DNA of 34,632 nucleotides from Acidobacteriota bacterium. Its GTDB lineage: Bacteria; Acidobacteriota; Terriglobia; Acidiferrales; 2-02-FULL-67-57. The stretch lies in NCBI GenBank assembly GCA_022571295.1, contig JACZYA010000015.1:1-34632 (forward strand). Direction: 5' to 3'. Positions 13,895 to 22,586 of this stretch are shown here, one piece after another (positions within the stretch are counted from its first letter, which is position 1; each line of letters opens with the position of its first letter). Made by a program: the position numbers and the translations under genes. Below the pieces are notes generated by a model that did not search any database, was not told the origin of the DNA, and saw only the letters and a list, made by a program, of their open reading frames with translations.

Positions 13895-16216
13895 CTAGAA
13901 ACGCAAGAGGTAAGAGAATTTGACGAAGAATTGCTTGGCATCGTTGATGAAGCGACGGCGCGGACGGACGATTCGAGCACCGGTGGCGGTCGGAACCACG
14001 TCCAGGTTCTGCGCGTTGCCGTTGTAGCCGACGAAGAGCGCCGTCCAGGGGTTGACCAAATAGGTGATCAAGATATCGGCATTGATGTTCTTGGTGGTTT
14101 CGAGTGCGGTCAGGTCGGGGTTGGCCAGTGTGGCATCGTATTGCAGGATGAAGCGCACAGAGAGTTCGCGGCTGAACTGCCAGTTCCAGCGCGAGCGCAG
14201 GATGTTGTTGTTGAAGATGCTGGCGCCGGTGTCGCGGTCCCGCAAGCGGGAAAACAGGTAGCTGTTGTCGATCCGCAGGGGAGTCAGAGGACGCAGGGTG
14301 AGTGTGAAGGTGGCGTCCCTTGTGTTGGCCAAGAAGGGCTCCCGACCGGCGGGCGGAGCGAAGTTGATGCCCTTTCCCGTTCCGGCAAAGCCGGAAACGG
14401 ACACGCGAGAAAAGTAGCTGCTGGAAAAAGTGAAGCCATAACCGGGCAGGGAGAAGTCGCGGTTCTGGGTCAGGCCCGAGAAATCCTGCGGGCGGAGACG
14501 TTCTCGGGCAGCGTTGTAGAAAATGCGGAAATTGCTCTGGCCGATGAACTCCCACTGGAAGCTCGGGCTCAAGCCCCAGTCCAATCGGGTGCCCTCGTGG
14601 TCGTACACACGCTCGAAAAACAACCCGGGGCCCCAGGAAATCAGGCGCTTGCCCTCGGGACGAAAGGAATATCCGAGGTTCTGGCCAATGCGGCGGACAT
14701 CGGGCCGGCGCAAAAAACCCGATGCGGTGCGGAAATCGGGGCTGCGGTCGTTGTATTCCAGGCTGTAGGAGAACTGGCGCCCGCTGCGGCGCACTCCGGC
14801 GTCAAAGGCGGTGCCGTTCAGGCGGCTGCCATCCAACTCCCGCGTCCAACTCCTCACACCCTGGAAGAGCGCAACCCAGTGGTTGTTCAGCCGCAACCGG
14901 CTGTCGGCGCCGCCCACACGGTTGTAGCTGCCCTCGAATTCCCGACTGGTGTAGATTGCGCCGAGGTTGGACTGCTGGAAGATATCGCGGCTGACGCGCG
15001 CAATAGCGAACAGCGCCCGCTTACCGTGCAGCGGGTCGCCGACAGAGACGCTCTTGCCGGGCGATTGGTCGTCCATCAGCAAAGCCCCGATGGCGTAGGG
15101 GCCGGTCTTGCCGGTGAGCCGCACACCAAACTGCGGGTCGGCAATCCGCCGGGTGAAGAGCAGGTTGATGGGAGTCTGGAAGAAGTTGGCGTTTTCGAGG
15201 AAAAACGGGCGCTTCTCCGGGAAGAAAACCTCGAAGCGCTGGTTGGTGGTGATTTGCGGCTGATCCGATTCCACTTGGTTGAAGTCTGGATTCGCCGTAA
15301 CGTCCAGCACCAAGCTGTCCTTGAACACAAACTTGGCATCCAAGCCGGCGTCGGGGTCGGCGCGGTCGCGGACGAAGAAGGGGCGGTCGGGGTCGCGGGT
15401 GTCCAGCGTGCGGAAAGAGCGGAAGGCTCCGTAGGGGATGAACTGGATGTTGCGCGCCGGGGAGATGTTCTCCAGGCCGCGCAGGGTGGCGGCTTGATTG
15501 AGGCGACCTTCAATGCGGCTGGAGCAGTGGGGCCAGAAGGATTGCTCATTGATGCGGGGGATGTTGCGATAGACGAAGATGCCCCACGTCTGCTGCGGGC
15601 GGGCGGGAAACCGCAGGCTCTTGAAGGGGATGGCCATCCAGACCACGTAGCCCTGGTCGGTAAGCTTACCCTTTGAGTGCCAGAGCGTATCGAAGGAGAA
15701 ATCAAACTGCCCACGGCAGCCACCTCTGCCTCCTCCTTCCGTGAAAAGTGCATCGCGTTGAATGCCGAATGGGTTGGCGTGGAAAGCGTAGGCCCGGCGC
15801 TGGTCGTGGAAGGTGTCGAGTATCACCTGGACGAAGTCATCACCACCGAAACCCTCGCGCGGCACCAAGCGTGCGCGCACCTTCTCCGGCTCGGCGTCGA
15901 AGGCGACAAAGATGATGTAGAGATTTTTATTGTCATAGCCGAGATAGACTTCGGTACGTTGGGAGGCCGGGGCGCCGTCGCTGGGCTCCCGCTGGATGAA
16001 GTTCGTCACTTTCGCCAAGCGACCGTCCACTTCGCGGTTGGGTTTCATTTCCAGAAAGTCTTCCAGCGTCGGCGGGCGATCCACTCGCGGAATGACCAAC
16101 TCCGGGCGCGGCCCGGCGGGAGGGGATTCTGCCGCCGGCGAGAGCGGCGCACAGAGGACTATGGCCAGCACCAGAACGGCGCGCGCTGCGACGCGGCATG
16201 TACCAGGAAATTGCAT
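13895..16216 (-). CDS. DUF5916 outer-membrane protein with N-terminal CBM9-like domain
   Basis: A 773-residue exported protein. The signal peptide is about residues 1-29 (RAVLVLAIVLCAPLSPAAES). A carbohydrate-binding family 9-like domain follows (about 50-250: TEVYLGYDNKNLYIIFVAFD, FVQVILDTFHDQRRAYAFHANPFG, YVVWMAIPFKSLRFP). The DUF5916 region then contains NPDFNQVESDQPQITTNQRFE and FFPEKRPFFLENANFFQ. It ends in alternating-hydrophobic strands typical of an outer-membrane beta-barrel, with terminal Phe (VKFSYLLRF). The ligand is unknown; despite the CBM9 name, sugar binding is unproven. The gene is monocistronic as far as can be seen. Confidence 0.92.
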   Translation of the reverse strand: MQFPGTCRVAARAVLVLAIVLCAPLSPAAESPPAGPRPELVIPRVDRPPTLEDFLEMKPNREVDGRLAKVTNFIQREPSDGAPASQRTEVYLGYDNKNLYIIFVAFDAEPEKVRARLVPREGFGGDDFVQVILDTFHDQRRAYAFHANPFGIQRDALFTEGGGRGGCRGQFDFSFDTLWHSKGKLTDQGYVVWMAIPFKSLRFPARPQQTWGIFVYRNIPRINEQSFWPHCSSRIEGRLNQAATLRGLENISPARNIQFIPYGAFRSFRTLDTRDPDRPFFVRDRADPDAGLDAKFVFKDSLVLDVTANPDFNQVESDQPQITTNQRFEVFFPEKRPFFLENANFFQTPINLLFTRRIADPQFGVRLTGKTGPYAIGALLMDDQSPGKSVSVGDPLHGKRALFAIARVSRDIFQQSNLGAIYTSREFEGSYNRVGGADSRLRLNNHWVALFQGVRSWTRELDGSRLNGTAFDAGVRRSGRQFSYSLEYNDRSPDFRTASGFLRRPDVRRIGQNLGYSFRPEGKRLISWGPGLFFERVYDHEGTRLDWGLSPSFQWEFIGQSNFRIFYNAARERLRPQDFSGLTQNRDFSLPGYGFTFSSSYFSRVSVSGFAGTGKGINFAPPAGREPFLANTRDATFTLTLRPLTPLRIDNSYLFSRLRDRDTGASIFNNNILRSRWNWQFSRELSVRFILQYDATLANPDLTALETTKNINADILITYLVNPWTALFVGYNGNAQNLDVVPTATGARIVRPRRRFINDAKQFFVKFSYLLRF

Positions 16217-16376
16217 CGCTCCCGCTCAATCTTCAGCAGCTTGCTTTGGGAAAAAGCTAGGGCCCCGCTTGCTGAGTAGTTTTGTCTTTCCTGCCCCGCG
16301 CCGGCGGCGTGCGTCCCACGCGCGCTGACAGCCTATGTTCCGTCGGCGGTCAGATCCAGACGGGGGCGAGGGCTCC

Positions 16377-16730
16377 TCAGGACGACAGGGGGAGAAACTC
16401 GTACTGGTCAATCACCGCAGCCACGCCCACCTCACCCATTGACGCCGGAGCATCTTCCGCTGAGCCCAACTGACCTTTATCCACTCGCACCACCCGTCCC
16501 GAGCACTCGATGGAAATTTCGTTGGCCAACAGGACGTGCTTCGGCAAGGTCAGCCGCAACTTGATCTGCGAGCCGGGCTGCACTTCCTGCTGCAGCATGA
16601 AATAGATGCCCTGGTAACTGATGTTCTCGGTGACGGTGGGTTCGGGGACGAACGTGGCCAAGCTGGGCACGGAAACCTCTAGCGGTAACCTCATGGAGAA
16701 GCGATGAGCTTTGCGGTGTTCCGCGGCCAT
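16377..16730 (-). CDS. PilZ-domain protein (candidate cyclic-di-GMP receptor)
   Basis: A 117-residue single-domain protein. Both parts of the c-di-GMP signature are present: RxxxR (R6-K-A-H-R10) and N-x-S-x2-G (N36-ISYQG41). Beta strands follow (GIYFMLQQEV, GSQIKLRLTLP, ISIECSGRVVRV, VGVAAVIDQYEFLPL). With both motifs intact, ligand binding is likely. Output is unknown; motility is one option because a flagellin gene is in the same window, though 18 kb away. A second, C-terminal PilZ domain occurs at 30499-32232. Confidence 0.88.
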   Translation of the reverse strand: MAAEHRKAHRFSMRLPLEVSVPSLATFVPEPTVTENISYQGIYFMLQQEVQPGSQIKLRLTLPKHVLLANEISIECSGRVVRVDKGQLGSAEDAPASMGEVGVAAVIDQYEFLPLSS

Positions 16731-16946
16731 CCCTCGGTTAATTCTGCCCTCCTCTTGGCCGCTACGGTACCACCCCTAGACCGGAATGCGCAACAAGAAT
16801 GCGCGCCTCACCTGCCAGCCAACGCCCACACACGTCCACCCGCAAGCGATCTTGGTGGCGGAAAATTCCACCCCGCAAACGCCTCCGGGTTTTGGCACAA
16901 TGGGCTGGAAGGACGCAAGGCGGGCAGCATTCCCAGTGGGAACAGA

Positions 16947-17606
16947 GTGAAGCGCACAGTCCAATCGCTGTTTCTTCCCGGACCGGCGGGTCAGTTGGAA
17001 GCGTTGCTGGAACGCCCCCAACCGACCCGCAAAAAACTGGCGGGGTTGGTCTGCCATCCGCATCCGCTCTATGGCGGCACGCTCCACAACAAAGTGGTAC
17101 ACCACACCGCGCTGGCCTTGCAGCACCTGGGGCTGCCTGTCCTACGCTTCAACTTCCGCGGCGCCGGGCTCAGCCAAGGCAACCACGACCACGGGCGCGG
17201 CGAGGCCGACGATGTGCGGGCCGCGCTCGCCTACCTGCAAGAGAAATTTCCCCGCACCGATATCGTGCTGGCCGGATTTTCCTTCGGAGCCTGGGTGGGG
17301 CTGCGGGTGGGTTGCAGCGAGCCGCGCGTGTCAGCCCTAATCGGCGTCGGCTTGCCGGCCGATAGCAGCGACCTGAGCTACCTCACTCAGTGCCGCAAAC
17401 CAAAACTGTTCGTCCAGGGCACGCGGGACCAGTTCGGCTCCCGGCCCAACGTGGAGGCTGCGGTCGAGCAGGCCGCCGGGCCCAAAGAACTCATCTGGGT
17501 CGAAGGCGCCGATCACTTTTTCGCCGGCCACCTCGACCAGCTCCGCCAAGCCATCGGCAGCCACTTCCCGCTCCCCTTGACCCCGGCAGCGGAGCCGCAG
17601 GAGTAG
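16947..17606 (+). CDS. Alpha/beta hydrolase of the HPHPLYGG family
   Basis: A 219-residue hydrolase with GTG start at 16947. An upstream in-frame ATG at 16704 would add 81 residues with no family resemblance. Hallmarks are VCHPHPLYGGTLHNKVV (oxyanion region, about 36-52) and FNFRGAGLSQG. The nucleophile elbow is GFSFGAW (S112), the acid is D161 in VQGTRDQFG, and the His is H190 in VEGADHFFAGH. These cytosolic serine hydrolases are dienelactone-hydrolase-like; substrates are mostly unknown. It stands alone between the PilZ gene (divergent) and a gene-poor gap. Confidence 0.87.
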   Translation: MKRTVQSLFLPGPAGQLEALLERPQPTRKKLAGLVCHPHPLYGGTLHNKVVHHTALALQHLGLPVLRFNFRGAGLSQGNHDHGRGEADDVRAALAYLQEKFPRTDIVLAGFSFGAWVGLRVGCSEPRVSALIGVGLPADSSDLSYLTQCRKPKLFVQGTRDQFGSRPNVEAAVEQAAGPKELIWVEGADHFFAGHLDQLRQAIGSHFPLPLTPAAEPQE

Positions 17607-18152
17607 AACTACCCACCCGCAAAAGAGTGTAAGCCTGTACGTGCATTCTTATCAGAGAGATACGGTAGCTGCGTCCGAGGCAGCAGAGCCCCAGCGGCGG
17701 CCTCGAACTCGGGTTGGGCTGACGCCTAATGAGCCGGCAGCGGGCCTTGGCCGTCCTTGGGGGAAAAACTTGATTTCTGGTTGGCAAACTTGTCCGCCTT
17801 GTGATAGCGTCTGCCCACTTTCCTTTAGTGTGGGGGATTGAGCCCAATGGAAGCGGGGGCTCAGATTGAGGGGGGTATATTCGTGCTGCAAGAGTTCCTG
17901 TGGTTTATTTTCGGCTTGGCGGCCTTGGCAGCAGTGTTGGCTTCATTTCCCGGCTTGTCGGACCCTGCGTCGTCTGGGGGCAGTCGGCGTGGCCGGAGGA
18001 AGTCACCCATAAAAGACTAGGCGCAAGAAGTCCGGCCAGAAGCGAGCGGCGCGCAAACGTTCGCTCGTCCGAGGAAAGGGCAGGACTGCCCGCAAACTTC
18101 CCCCGACGCGGAACAAAATCCCATTGACCCTCAACCGGCGGTTTTCCTATCG
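17607..18152. other. Gene-poor gap with one possible small membrane ORF
   Basis: The first 230 bp show no gene or RNA that I recognise. A hairpin TGAGCCC/GGGCTCA (17839-17845, 17857-17863) surrounds the ATG of a possible small ORF at 17848-18020. The remaining part is open in a strongly basic frame without a start codon up to 18156. Nothing else is supported. Confidence 0.5.
17848..18020 (+). CDS. Possible small membrane protein
   Basis: A 57-codon frame (MEAGAQIEGGIFVLQEFLWF...). One clear membrane helix (FLWFIFGLAALAAVLASF) is followed by a Ser/Gly and Arg/Lys-rich tail (GGSRRGRRKSPIKD). This is a plausible single-pass small protein, but there is no strong Shine-Dalgarno and no recognised family. 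A GTG at 17883 is an alternative start. A one-base shift in the AAAA run at 18011-18014 would join it to a 48-codon Lys/Arg-rich frame, so the annotated end may be wrong. Confidence 0.3.
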
Positions 18153-18473
18153 CTAGGATTGGACTGGGCGGGTGGCGTCCAGGCTGACCACTGCTTCCTC
18201 ACCGACCACTTCCGCGTTGTGCACGACGTGGGCGGGAATTTCGATGATGTCGCCCGGCGCCAGCACGAACTCCTGCCCCTCGGCCGCAATTTTCAGCCGC
18301 CCGCTGAGCACGGTGTCCTTCTTATCAACTTCATGGGTGTGGTCGGAGAAACAGGTGCCGGGAGGATAGACGTAGCGGCTGACGGCGTAGCCTTGCCGCT
18401 CCAGCCAGCGGCGCATGTTCTTTTCGTTCAGCGCCCCCCAAGCCGGGTCCCACTGTTGGACGCGCACCGGCAT
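18153..18473 (-). CDS. Cupin-domain protein
   Basis: A 106-residue single cupin. Motif 1 runs from G39 through H45-T-H47 to G58 (PPGTCFSDHTHEVDKKDTVL), and motif 2 has PAHVVHN with H82/H85, giving the usual metal-binding His set. The central APGDIIEIP is typical of small RmlC-like cupins. It starts only 2 nt after the stop of the aldo/keto reductase gene, so the two are translationally coupled. The substrate is unknown; small-molecule or redox homeostasis is a reasonable guess, not shown. Confidence 0.88.
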   Translation of the reverse strand: MPVRVQQWDPAWGALNEKNMRRWLERQGYAVSRYVYPPGTCFSDHTHEVDKKDTVLSGRLKIAAEGQEFVLAPGDIIEIPAHVVHNAEVVGEEAVVSLDATRPVQS

Positions 18474-18475
18474 GG

Positions 18476-19591
18476 CTAAACCCTCTGAAAAAGCTGCAAG
18501 AATTCCTCCTGTGACTGCACCGGGACTTGCAACAGGTGGAGGTTCTCCTCCACGTGCTCGACGCGGCTCATCCCCACCAGCGCAACGCCCACGCCGGGCG
18601 TGGAGCGCACAAACTGGATGGCGCGTTGAGCGTCGGTGCGGAGTTTCCCGTTCAGGCGGGCGCGAAATTGGTCGGGAAAGTTGCGCGTCACCTGGCCCTG
18701 TAAAGTCGACGCGCTGGCGAAGACGGTGATGCCCAACCGCCGCGCCGCCGCCAGCAGCGACAGCTTCTCACCCGCGACGGTCTGGTTGGGGCGCAGGAAC
18801 GCTTCCGGCATGGCCAGACTGTAGGGGAGTTGAATCGCCTTGAAGTGGTGGCCGGGCCCGCCGACTGCTTCCGCCAAGTTGACCAGCTCCTCCAGGGAGA
18901 GATAGTCCGGCGCCTCGGGGGGTTTGCGGTAGCCGTCCCAGGTGGCGGTGCCGTAGCGGCGAATGCGGCCGGCAGCCACCCATTTTTCCAACCTTTCGAA
19001 GGCGGCGCGCATCCGGCGCAAAAACTCCTCCCGCGGCACTACCGTCAACTGCATCTCGGGGTTGTGGAGATAGAAGACGTCGATGGTTTCCAGGTCGAGG
19101 TTGCGCCGGCTGCGCTCAAGCTGGTCTTCCAGAAAACGCGGGGTCATGCAATGCGCCCCGGCGGCAACATCGTCGGGGCTGAAGACGCCCGGCTGGACGT
19201 AGTGCTCCTGGAAGTAAGCCAGCGCGTCGGGCGCAGGTTGGCCGTCGAAAGTCAGAAAACCGGCTTTGGTGCAGACCACTACTTCATCGCGGGCCAGCTT
19301 GCCTTGCTCCATCAGCGTGCGCAGAGCTGTGGCGACGGAACGCTCGCTGCGCTGGAGGCGGTAGTTGATGGCGGTGTCAATGACGTTCGAGCCCAACTCC
19401 AAAGCGCGAGCAATGGCGCGCGCGTAGCGCCGGTCGGTCTCCGCGTCAGGCTCGCCCAAGTAGGTGCCCACACCGACGGATGACAACCAGAGACCGTCCT
19501 GTTGGCGGAAGTGCCCCGGGGCGGCGTGGGCGGCAAAGCGCTGGCGGTAGCGCGCCGTTCCCTCCGTGGTGGCAAAACCGGAAAGCACCAT
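18476..19591 (-). CDS. Aldo/keto reductase
   Basis: A 371-residue NAD(P)H-dependent aldo/keto reductase with the catalytic tetrad visible. D72 and Y77 lie in VIDTAINYRLQRSE, K109 in VVCTKAGF, and H176 in IDVFYLHNPEM. The C-terminal cofactor part has ITVFASASTLQGQV and TPGVGVALVGMSRVEHVEENL. It is longer than the typical 320 residues, because of an N-terminal extension (about 35 residues) and inserts around the PDALAYFQEHYVQ segment. The cupin gene follows directly. The physiological substrate is not inferable. Confidence 0.92.
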   Translation of the reverse strand: MVLSGFATTEGTARYRQRFAAHAAPGHFRQQDGLWLSSVGVGTYLGEPDAETDRRYARAIARALELGSNVIDTAINYRLQRSERSVATALRTLMEQGKLARDEVVVCTKAGFLTFDGQPAPDALAYFQEHYVQPGVFSPDDVAAGAHCMTPRFLEDQLERSRRNLDLETIDVFYLHNPEMQLTVVPREEFLRRMRAAFERLEKWVAAGRIRRYGTATWDGYRKPPEAPDYLSLEELVNLAEAVGGPGHHFKAIQLPYSLAMPEAFLRPNQTVAGEKLSLLAAARRLGITVFASASTLQGQVTRNFPDQFRARLNGKLRTDAQRAIQFVRSTPGVGVALVGMSRVEHVEENLHLLQVPVQSQEEFLQLFQRV

Positions 19592-19766
19592 TCGCCCCTT
19601 TCAAGTCAGCAAGCCAGTATAGCAAGGGCCGGAGCGGGCAACGCCCCGGCAGATGGCGCCGCGCTCGCTAACCGGAGGTGTCTGGCAGCGTCTAATCAAG
19701 GGGCGAAATGGGTGAACCAACCCGATTCAACTTTCGTATTCAACCACAGGGGAATGGTGTAGTGCG

Positions 19767-21041
19767 ATGAGTCTGCGCGAACTGCTGGCCGACACGCTGC
19801 GTACCCTGTGGACGCACAAGCTGCGCACCGCCCTGACCATGTTCGGGATTGCCTGGGGCATCGTCTCCATCACCCTGATGGTGGCCGCGGGCGAGGGACT
19901 GCGGGTGGGCCAGCGCCGGGCGGCGGAAACTTTCGGCAAGGACATCATGATCGTCTTCGCCGGCCGCACCAGTCTGCAGGCCGGGGGCACGCGCGCCGGT
20001 CGCCGCATCCGCTGGCGCGACACCGACCATCTGGCGGTGGCCGGGCAAGCGCCCTCCTGCCAGTACGTGCTGCCGGAGCTGGGCCAGGGAAGCACCCCGG
20101 TGCGCAGCCCCTACAACAGCGGCACCTTTTTGGTGACCGGCTCACTGCCGCCCTTCGCCGAGATCCGCAGCCTGACGGTGGGCGAGGGCCGCTTCTACAA
20201 CTGGGAAGACCAAGCGCAGGTGCGCCGGGTGGCGTTCATCGGCAGCGAGGTGAAAAAACAGCTCTTTGCTAAACGCGACGCGGTGGGCGAGACCATCCGC
20301 ATCCGCAGCTTCCCCTACTCCATCATCGGGGTGATGAAGGAGAAAGACCAGGACTCCAGCTACGACGGCCAGGACATTTCCAAAGTCTTCATCCCTTTCA
20401 GCTCGGTCCTGCGAGACTTCCCCAACAAGCCTCCCAGTCCCCCCAACGCTATTGACCGGCTGATCGCAGTTCCCAAGTCGCTCGAATACCACGAAGCCTG
20501 CAAGTGGGAGCTGCGGCGGGCGCTGGCCCGCATCCACAAGTTTGACCCCCGCGACGAAGAGGCCGCGTCCATCTGGGACACAATCGAGAACGCCAAGGCC
20601 TTTCGCATGATGACCGACGGGATGAAATACTTCATGGGGGCGGTGGGGGTGGTCACGCTCTTCCTGGGCGGCATCGGAGTGATGAACATCATGCTGGTGG
20701 CAGTGCGCGAGCGGACGCGGGAAATCGGCGTGCGCAAGGCGGTGGGGGCCAGCGCTCGCGCCATCCTGCGGCAGTTCTTTGCCGAGACGCTGATTGTGGT
20801 CTTTGCCAGCGGCGGGGTGGGGCTGGGAATCGCCTACGGCCTTTGTGCCCTGGTCAACGGCCTGCTGTTCAGCGACCAGACTTCAACTTCTTTCTTCGCC
20901 GGGTTGCTGCCCACGCTGGAGTCCGGCCTGTTGGCGTTTGTCTTGCTCGGAACGGTGGCTGTGCTCTCGGCGCTCTATCCCGCCAGCCGCGCGGCCGCGG
21001 TTGAGCCCATCGAAGCGCTGCGTTATGAGGCGGGAGGTTAG
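19767..21041 (+). CDS. MacB/FtsX-type ABC transporter permease 1
   Basis: A 424-residue permease. The first helix lies at about residues 20-40 (LRTALTMFGIAWGIVSITLMV). A large periplasmic MacB_PCD domain follows to about residue 285. The C-terminal FtsX domain has three helices, including the hallmark GGIGVMNIMLVAVRERTREIGVRKAVGA. Such permeases extrude macrolides, peptides or lipoprotein-like substrates with an ATPase of the MacB/LolD type and a periplasmic adaptor. No ATPase or adaptor gene is in the window. The next permease gene starts on the base after this stop, with its GGAGG inside this gene, so the two are coupled. Confidence 0.92.
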   Translation: MSLRELLADTLRTLWTHKLRTALTMFGIAWGIVSITLMVAAGEGLRVGQRRAAETFGKDIMIVFAGRTSLQAGGTRAGRRIRWRDTDHLAVAGQAPSCQYVLPELGQGSTPVRSPYNSGTFLVTGSLPPFAEIRSLTVGEGRFYNWEDQAQVRRVAFIGSEVKKQLFAKRDAVGETIRIRSFPYSIIGVMKEKDQDSSYDGQDISKVFIPFSSVLRDFPNKPPSPPNAIDRLIAVPKSLEYHEACKWELRRALARIHKFDPRDEEAASIWDTIENAKAFRMMTDGMKYFMGAVGVVTLFLGGIGVMNIMLVAVRERTREIGVRKAVGASARAILRQFFAETLIVVFASGGVGLGIAYGLCALVNGLLFSDQTSTSFFAGLLPTLESGLLAFVLLGTVAVLSALYPASRAAAVEPIEALRYEAGG

Positions 21042-22295
21042 ATGTTCCGAGAAATTCTGATCCAAGCCTGGGACGCGCTGTGGCGCAACCCGCTGCGCAG
21101 CTTCCTGACCATGCTGGGCATCGTGTGGGGCATCGTGGCGGTCACCGTCCTGATCGCCTACGGCAGCAGCTTCCGCGGGGTGCTGCTGGACGGCTTCAAC
21201 GCCTTCGGCAAGACGGCGGTGATCTGCTGGCCGGGGCAAACCAGCGAACAGGCCGGGGGCGAGCGCGCCGGCAAGCGGGTGCGGTTCGAGAAAGCCGATC
21301 TGGAGCAGGTGCTGGAGGAGGCCACGCTGGTCAAGCACGCCAGCCTGGAGACGGTGCGCTGGCGCCCCATCACCTACAACCAGCGCCTGCAAAACACCGC
21401 CATTCGCGGGGTCTATCCCATCTACGGGGAAATCCGCAACGAGAACCCCGAGCGCGGCCGCTGGCTGAGCCCGGAAGACTTCCGGGAGCGGCGGCGGGTG
21501 GCGGTGCTGGGCGGACGCCTCTACAAGAAACTCTTCAGCGGGCGGCCGGCGGTGGGAGAGATTGTGCGCATCAGCGGCGTGCGCTTTACCGTCATCGGGG
21601 TGATGGACCCCAAGATGCAATTCTCCAACTACTTCACCAGCGACGACGAGTCGGTGTTTATCCCCTACACCGCCGCCGGCGACCTCTGGAACACGCGCTA
21701 CGCCAGCGTGCTGGTGTTCGCCCCGGTGGCGCCGCAGTTCGAGCAGCGAGCCATGGCGCAGGTGCGGGCAACCATTGCCAAGCGCCAGCACTTCTCGCCC
21801 ACCGACGAGCGCGCCATCAAGATGTACGGGCGGGAAATGTTCCGCCCCATCATTGACGGCATCGGCATCGGGTTGCAGGTGCTGCTGCTGTTTATCGGCG
21901 CGCTCACCTTGGGCATCGGCGGGGTGGGGGTGATGAACATCATGCTGGTGTCGGTGAACGAGCGCACGCGCGAGATCGGCTTGCGGCGGGCGTTGGGCGC
22001 CCGGCGCCGCCACATCCTGGCCCAGTTTCTGGCCGAAGCGCTGGTGCTGACGCTGCTGGGCGGGTTGCTCGGCCTGGTTCTGGCTCAGCTTATCGCCACC
22101 GGCATCGGTACCCTGCCGATGTTGGGACATCTGTTCGAAGACACCTCCGGCAAGCGCGACATCCACCTGGAGCTTTCCCTGGCCACCGTGGCTCTTTCCA
22201 CCGGCGTGCTGGTATTGGTGGGCGTGCTGAGCGGGCTGGTGCCGGCCCTGCGCGCCTCCCGGCTGGAACCGGTGGCGGCCCTGCGTTACGAGTAG
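21042..22295 (+). CDS. MacB/FtsX-type ABC transporter permease 2
   Basis: A 417-residue paralogue of the preceding permease with the same layout. The first helix is at about residues 17-38 (LRSFLTMLGIVWGIVAVTVLIA), followed by a MacB_PCD domain and an FtsX domain with GGVGVMNIMLVSVNERTREIGLRRALGA. The pair probably forms a heterodimer, since both members keep the conserved FtsX segment. Both ends align with family ends, so it is intact. The cognate ATPase must be encoded elsewhere. Confidence 0.92.
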   Translation: MFREILIQAWDALWRNPLRSFLTMLGIVWGIVAVTVLIAYGSSFRGVLLDGFNAFGKTAVICWPGQTSEQAGGERAGKRVRFEKADLEQVLEEATLVKHASLETVRWRPITYNQRLQNTAIRGVYPIYGEIRNENPERGRWLSPEDFRERRRVAVLGGRLYKKLFSGRPAVGEIVRISGVRFTVIGVMDPKMQFSNYFTSDDESVFIPYTAAGDLWNTRYASVLVFAPVAPQFEQRAMAQVRATIAKRQHFSPTDERAIKMYGREMFRPIIDGIGIGLQVLLLFIGALTLGIGGVGVMNIMLVSVNERTREIGLRRALGARRRHILAQFLAEALVLTLLGGLLGLVLAQLIATGIGTLPMLGHLFEDTSGKRDIHLELSLATVALSTGVLVLVGVLSGLVPALRASRLEPVAALRYE

Positions 22296-22368
22296 AACCG
22301 CACCTGTTCCGCGAAGAAACGACCGCGGGTAGTGTATCCATTTGGCGCTGCTTCCTCCTGCCCTTAAT

Positions 22369-22463
22369 CGCCGAGCCCCGTGGCACCTGCCACGGGGCGC
22401 TCGGGCGTTCCTCCGCCCGGCGGCAGGTGCCTGCCTACCGCAGGCAGGCCGCCGGGCTCAGCG
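22369..22463. repeat. GC-rich double-hairpin repeat, family B copy 2 with an inserted hairpin
   Basis: Identical to the element at 8129-8205 over the first hairpin and the start of the second. The second hairpin carries a 19-nt insert (CCTGCCTACCGCAGGCAGG) that is itself an inverted repeat, CCTGCCT/AGGCAGG. The outer arms are conserved. Confidence 0.85.
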
Positions 22464-22551
22464 CGTGTTCAGGTTGGATCATTTGTTCAAGGAACAGAAT
22501 CTTTTTCCCGCCACCCTTCTCTCAAAATGGCCACTACCCAACCCAGAAACC

Positions 22552-22582
22552 AGTTGCACAATAGTTGTGCAACTGCTATTCT
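22552..22582 (+). promoter_or_regulatory. Promoter overlapped by a perfect operator-like palindrome
   Basis: Arms AGTTGCACAA (22552-22561) and TTGTGCAACT (22565-22574) around TAG form a perfect 23-bp palindrome. A TTGCAC hexamer inside it (22554-22559) is 17 nt from TATTCT (22577-22582), so the palindrome would cover the -35 and spacer of a sigma-70 promoter. This fits an autoregulated gene. Confidence 0.45.
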
Positions 22583-22586
22583 AGGT

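Noticed and set aside
13874-15676. A 600-codon open frame on the plus strand
   Set aside because: Antisense to the DUF5916 gene. It has no domain pattern, while the minus strand has signal peptide, CBM9-like domain and barrel.
18041-18100. Possible RNase P-like segment (GAGGAAAGGGCAGGACTGCCCGC)
   Set aside because: Only a short resemblance to GAGGAAAGTCC; no other conserved RNase P elements are found around it.
20883-22166. A 427-codon open frame on the minus strand
   Set aside because: Antisense to the second permease; Gln/His-rich composition without motifs.
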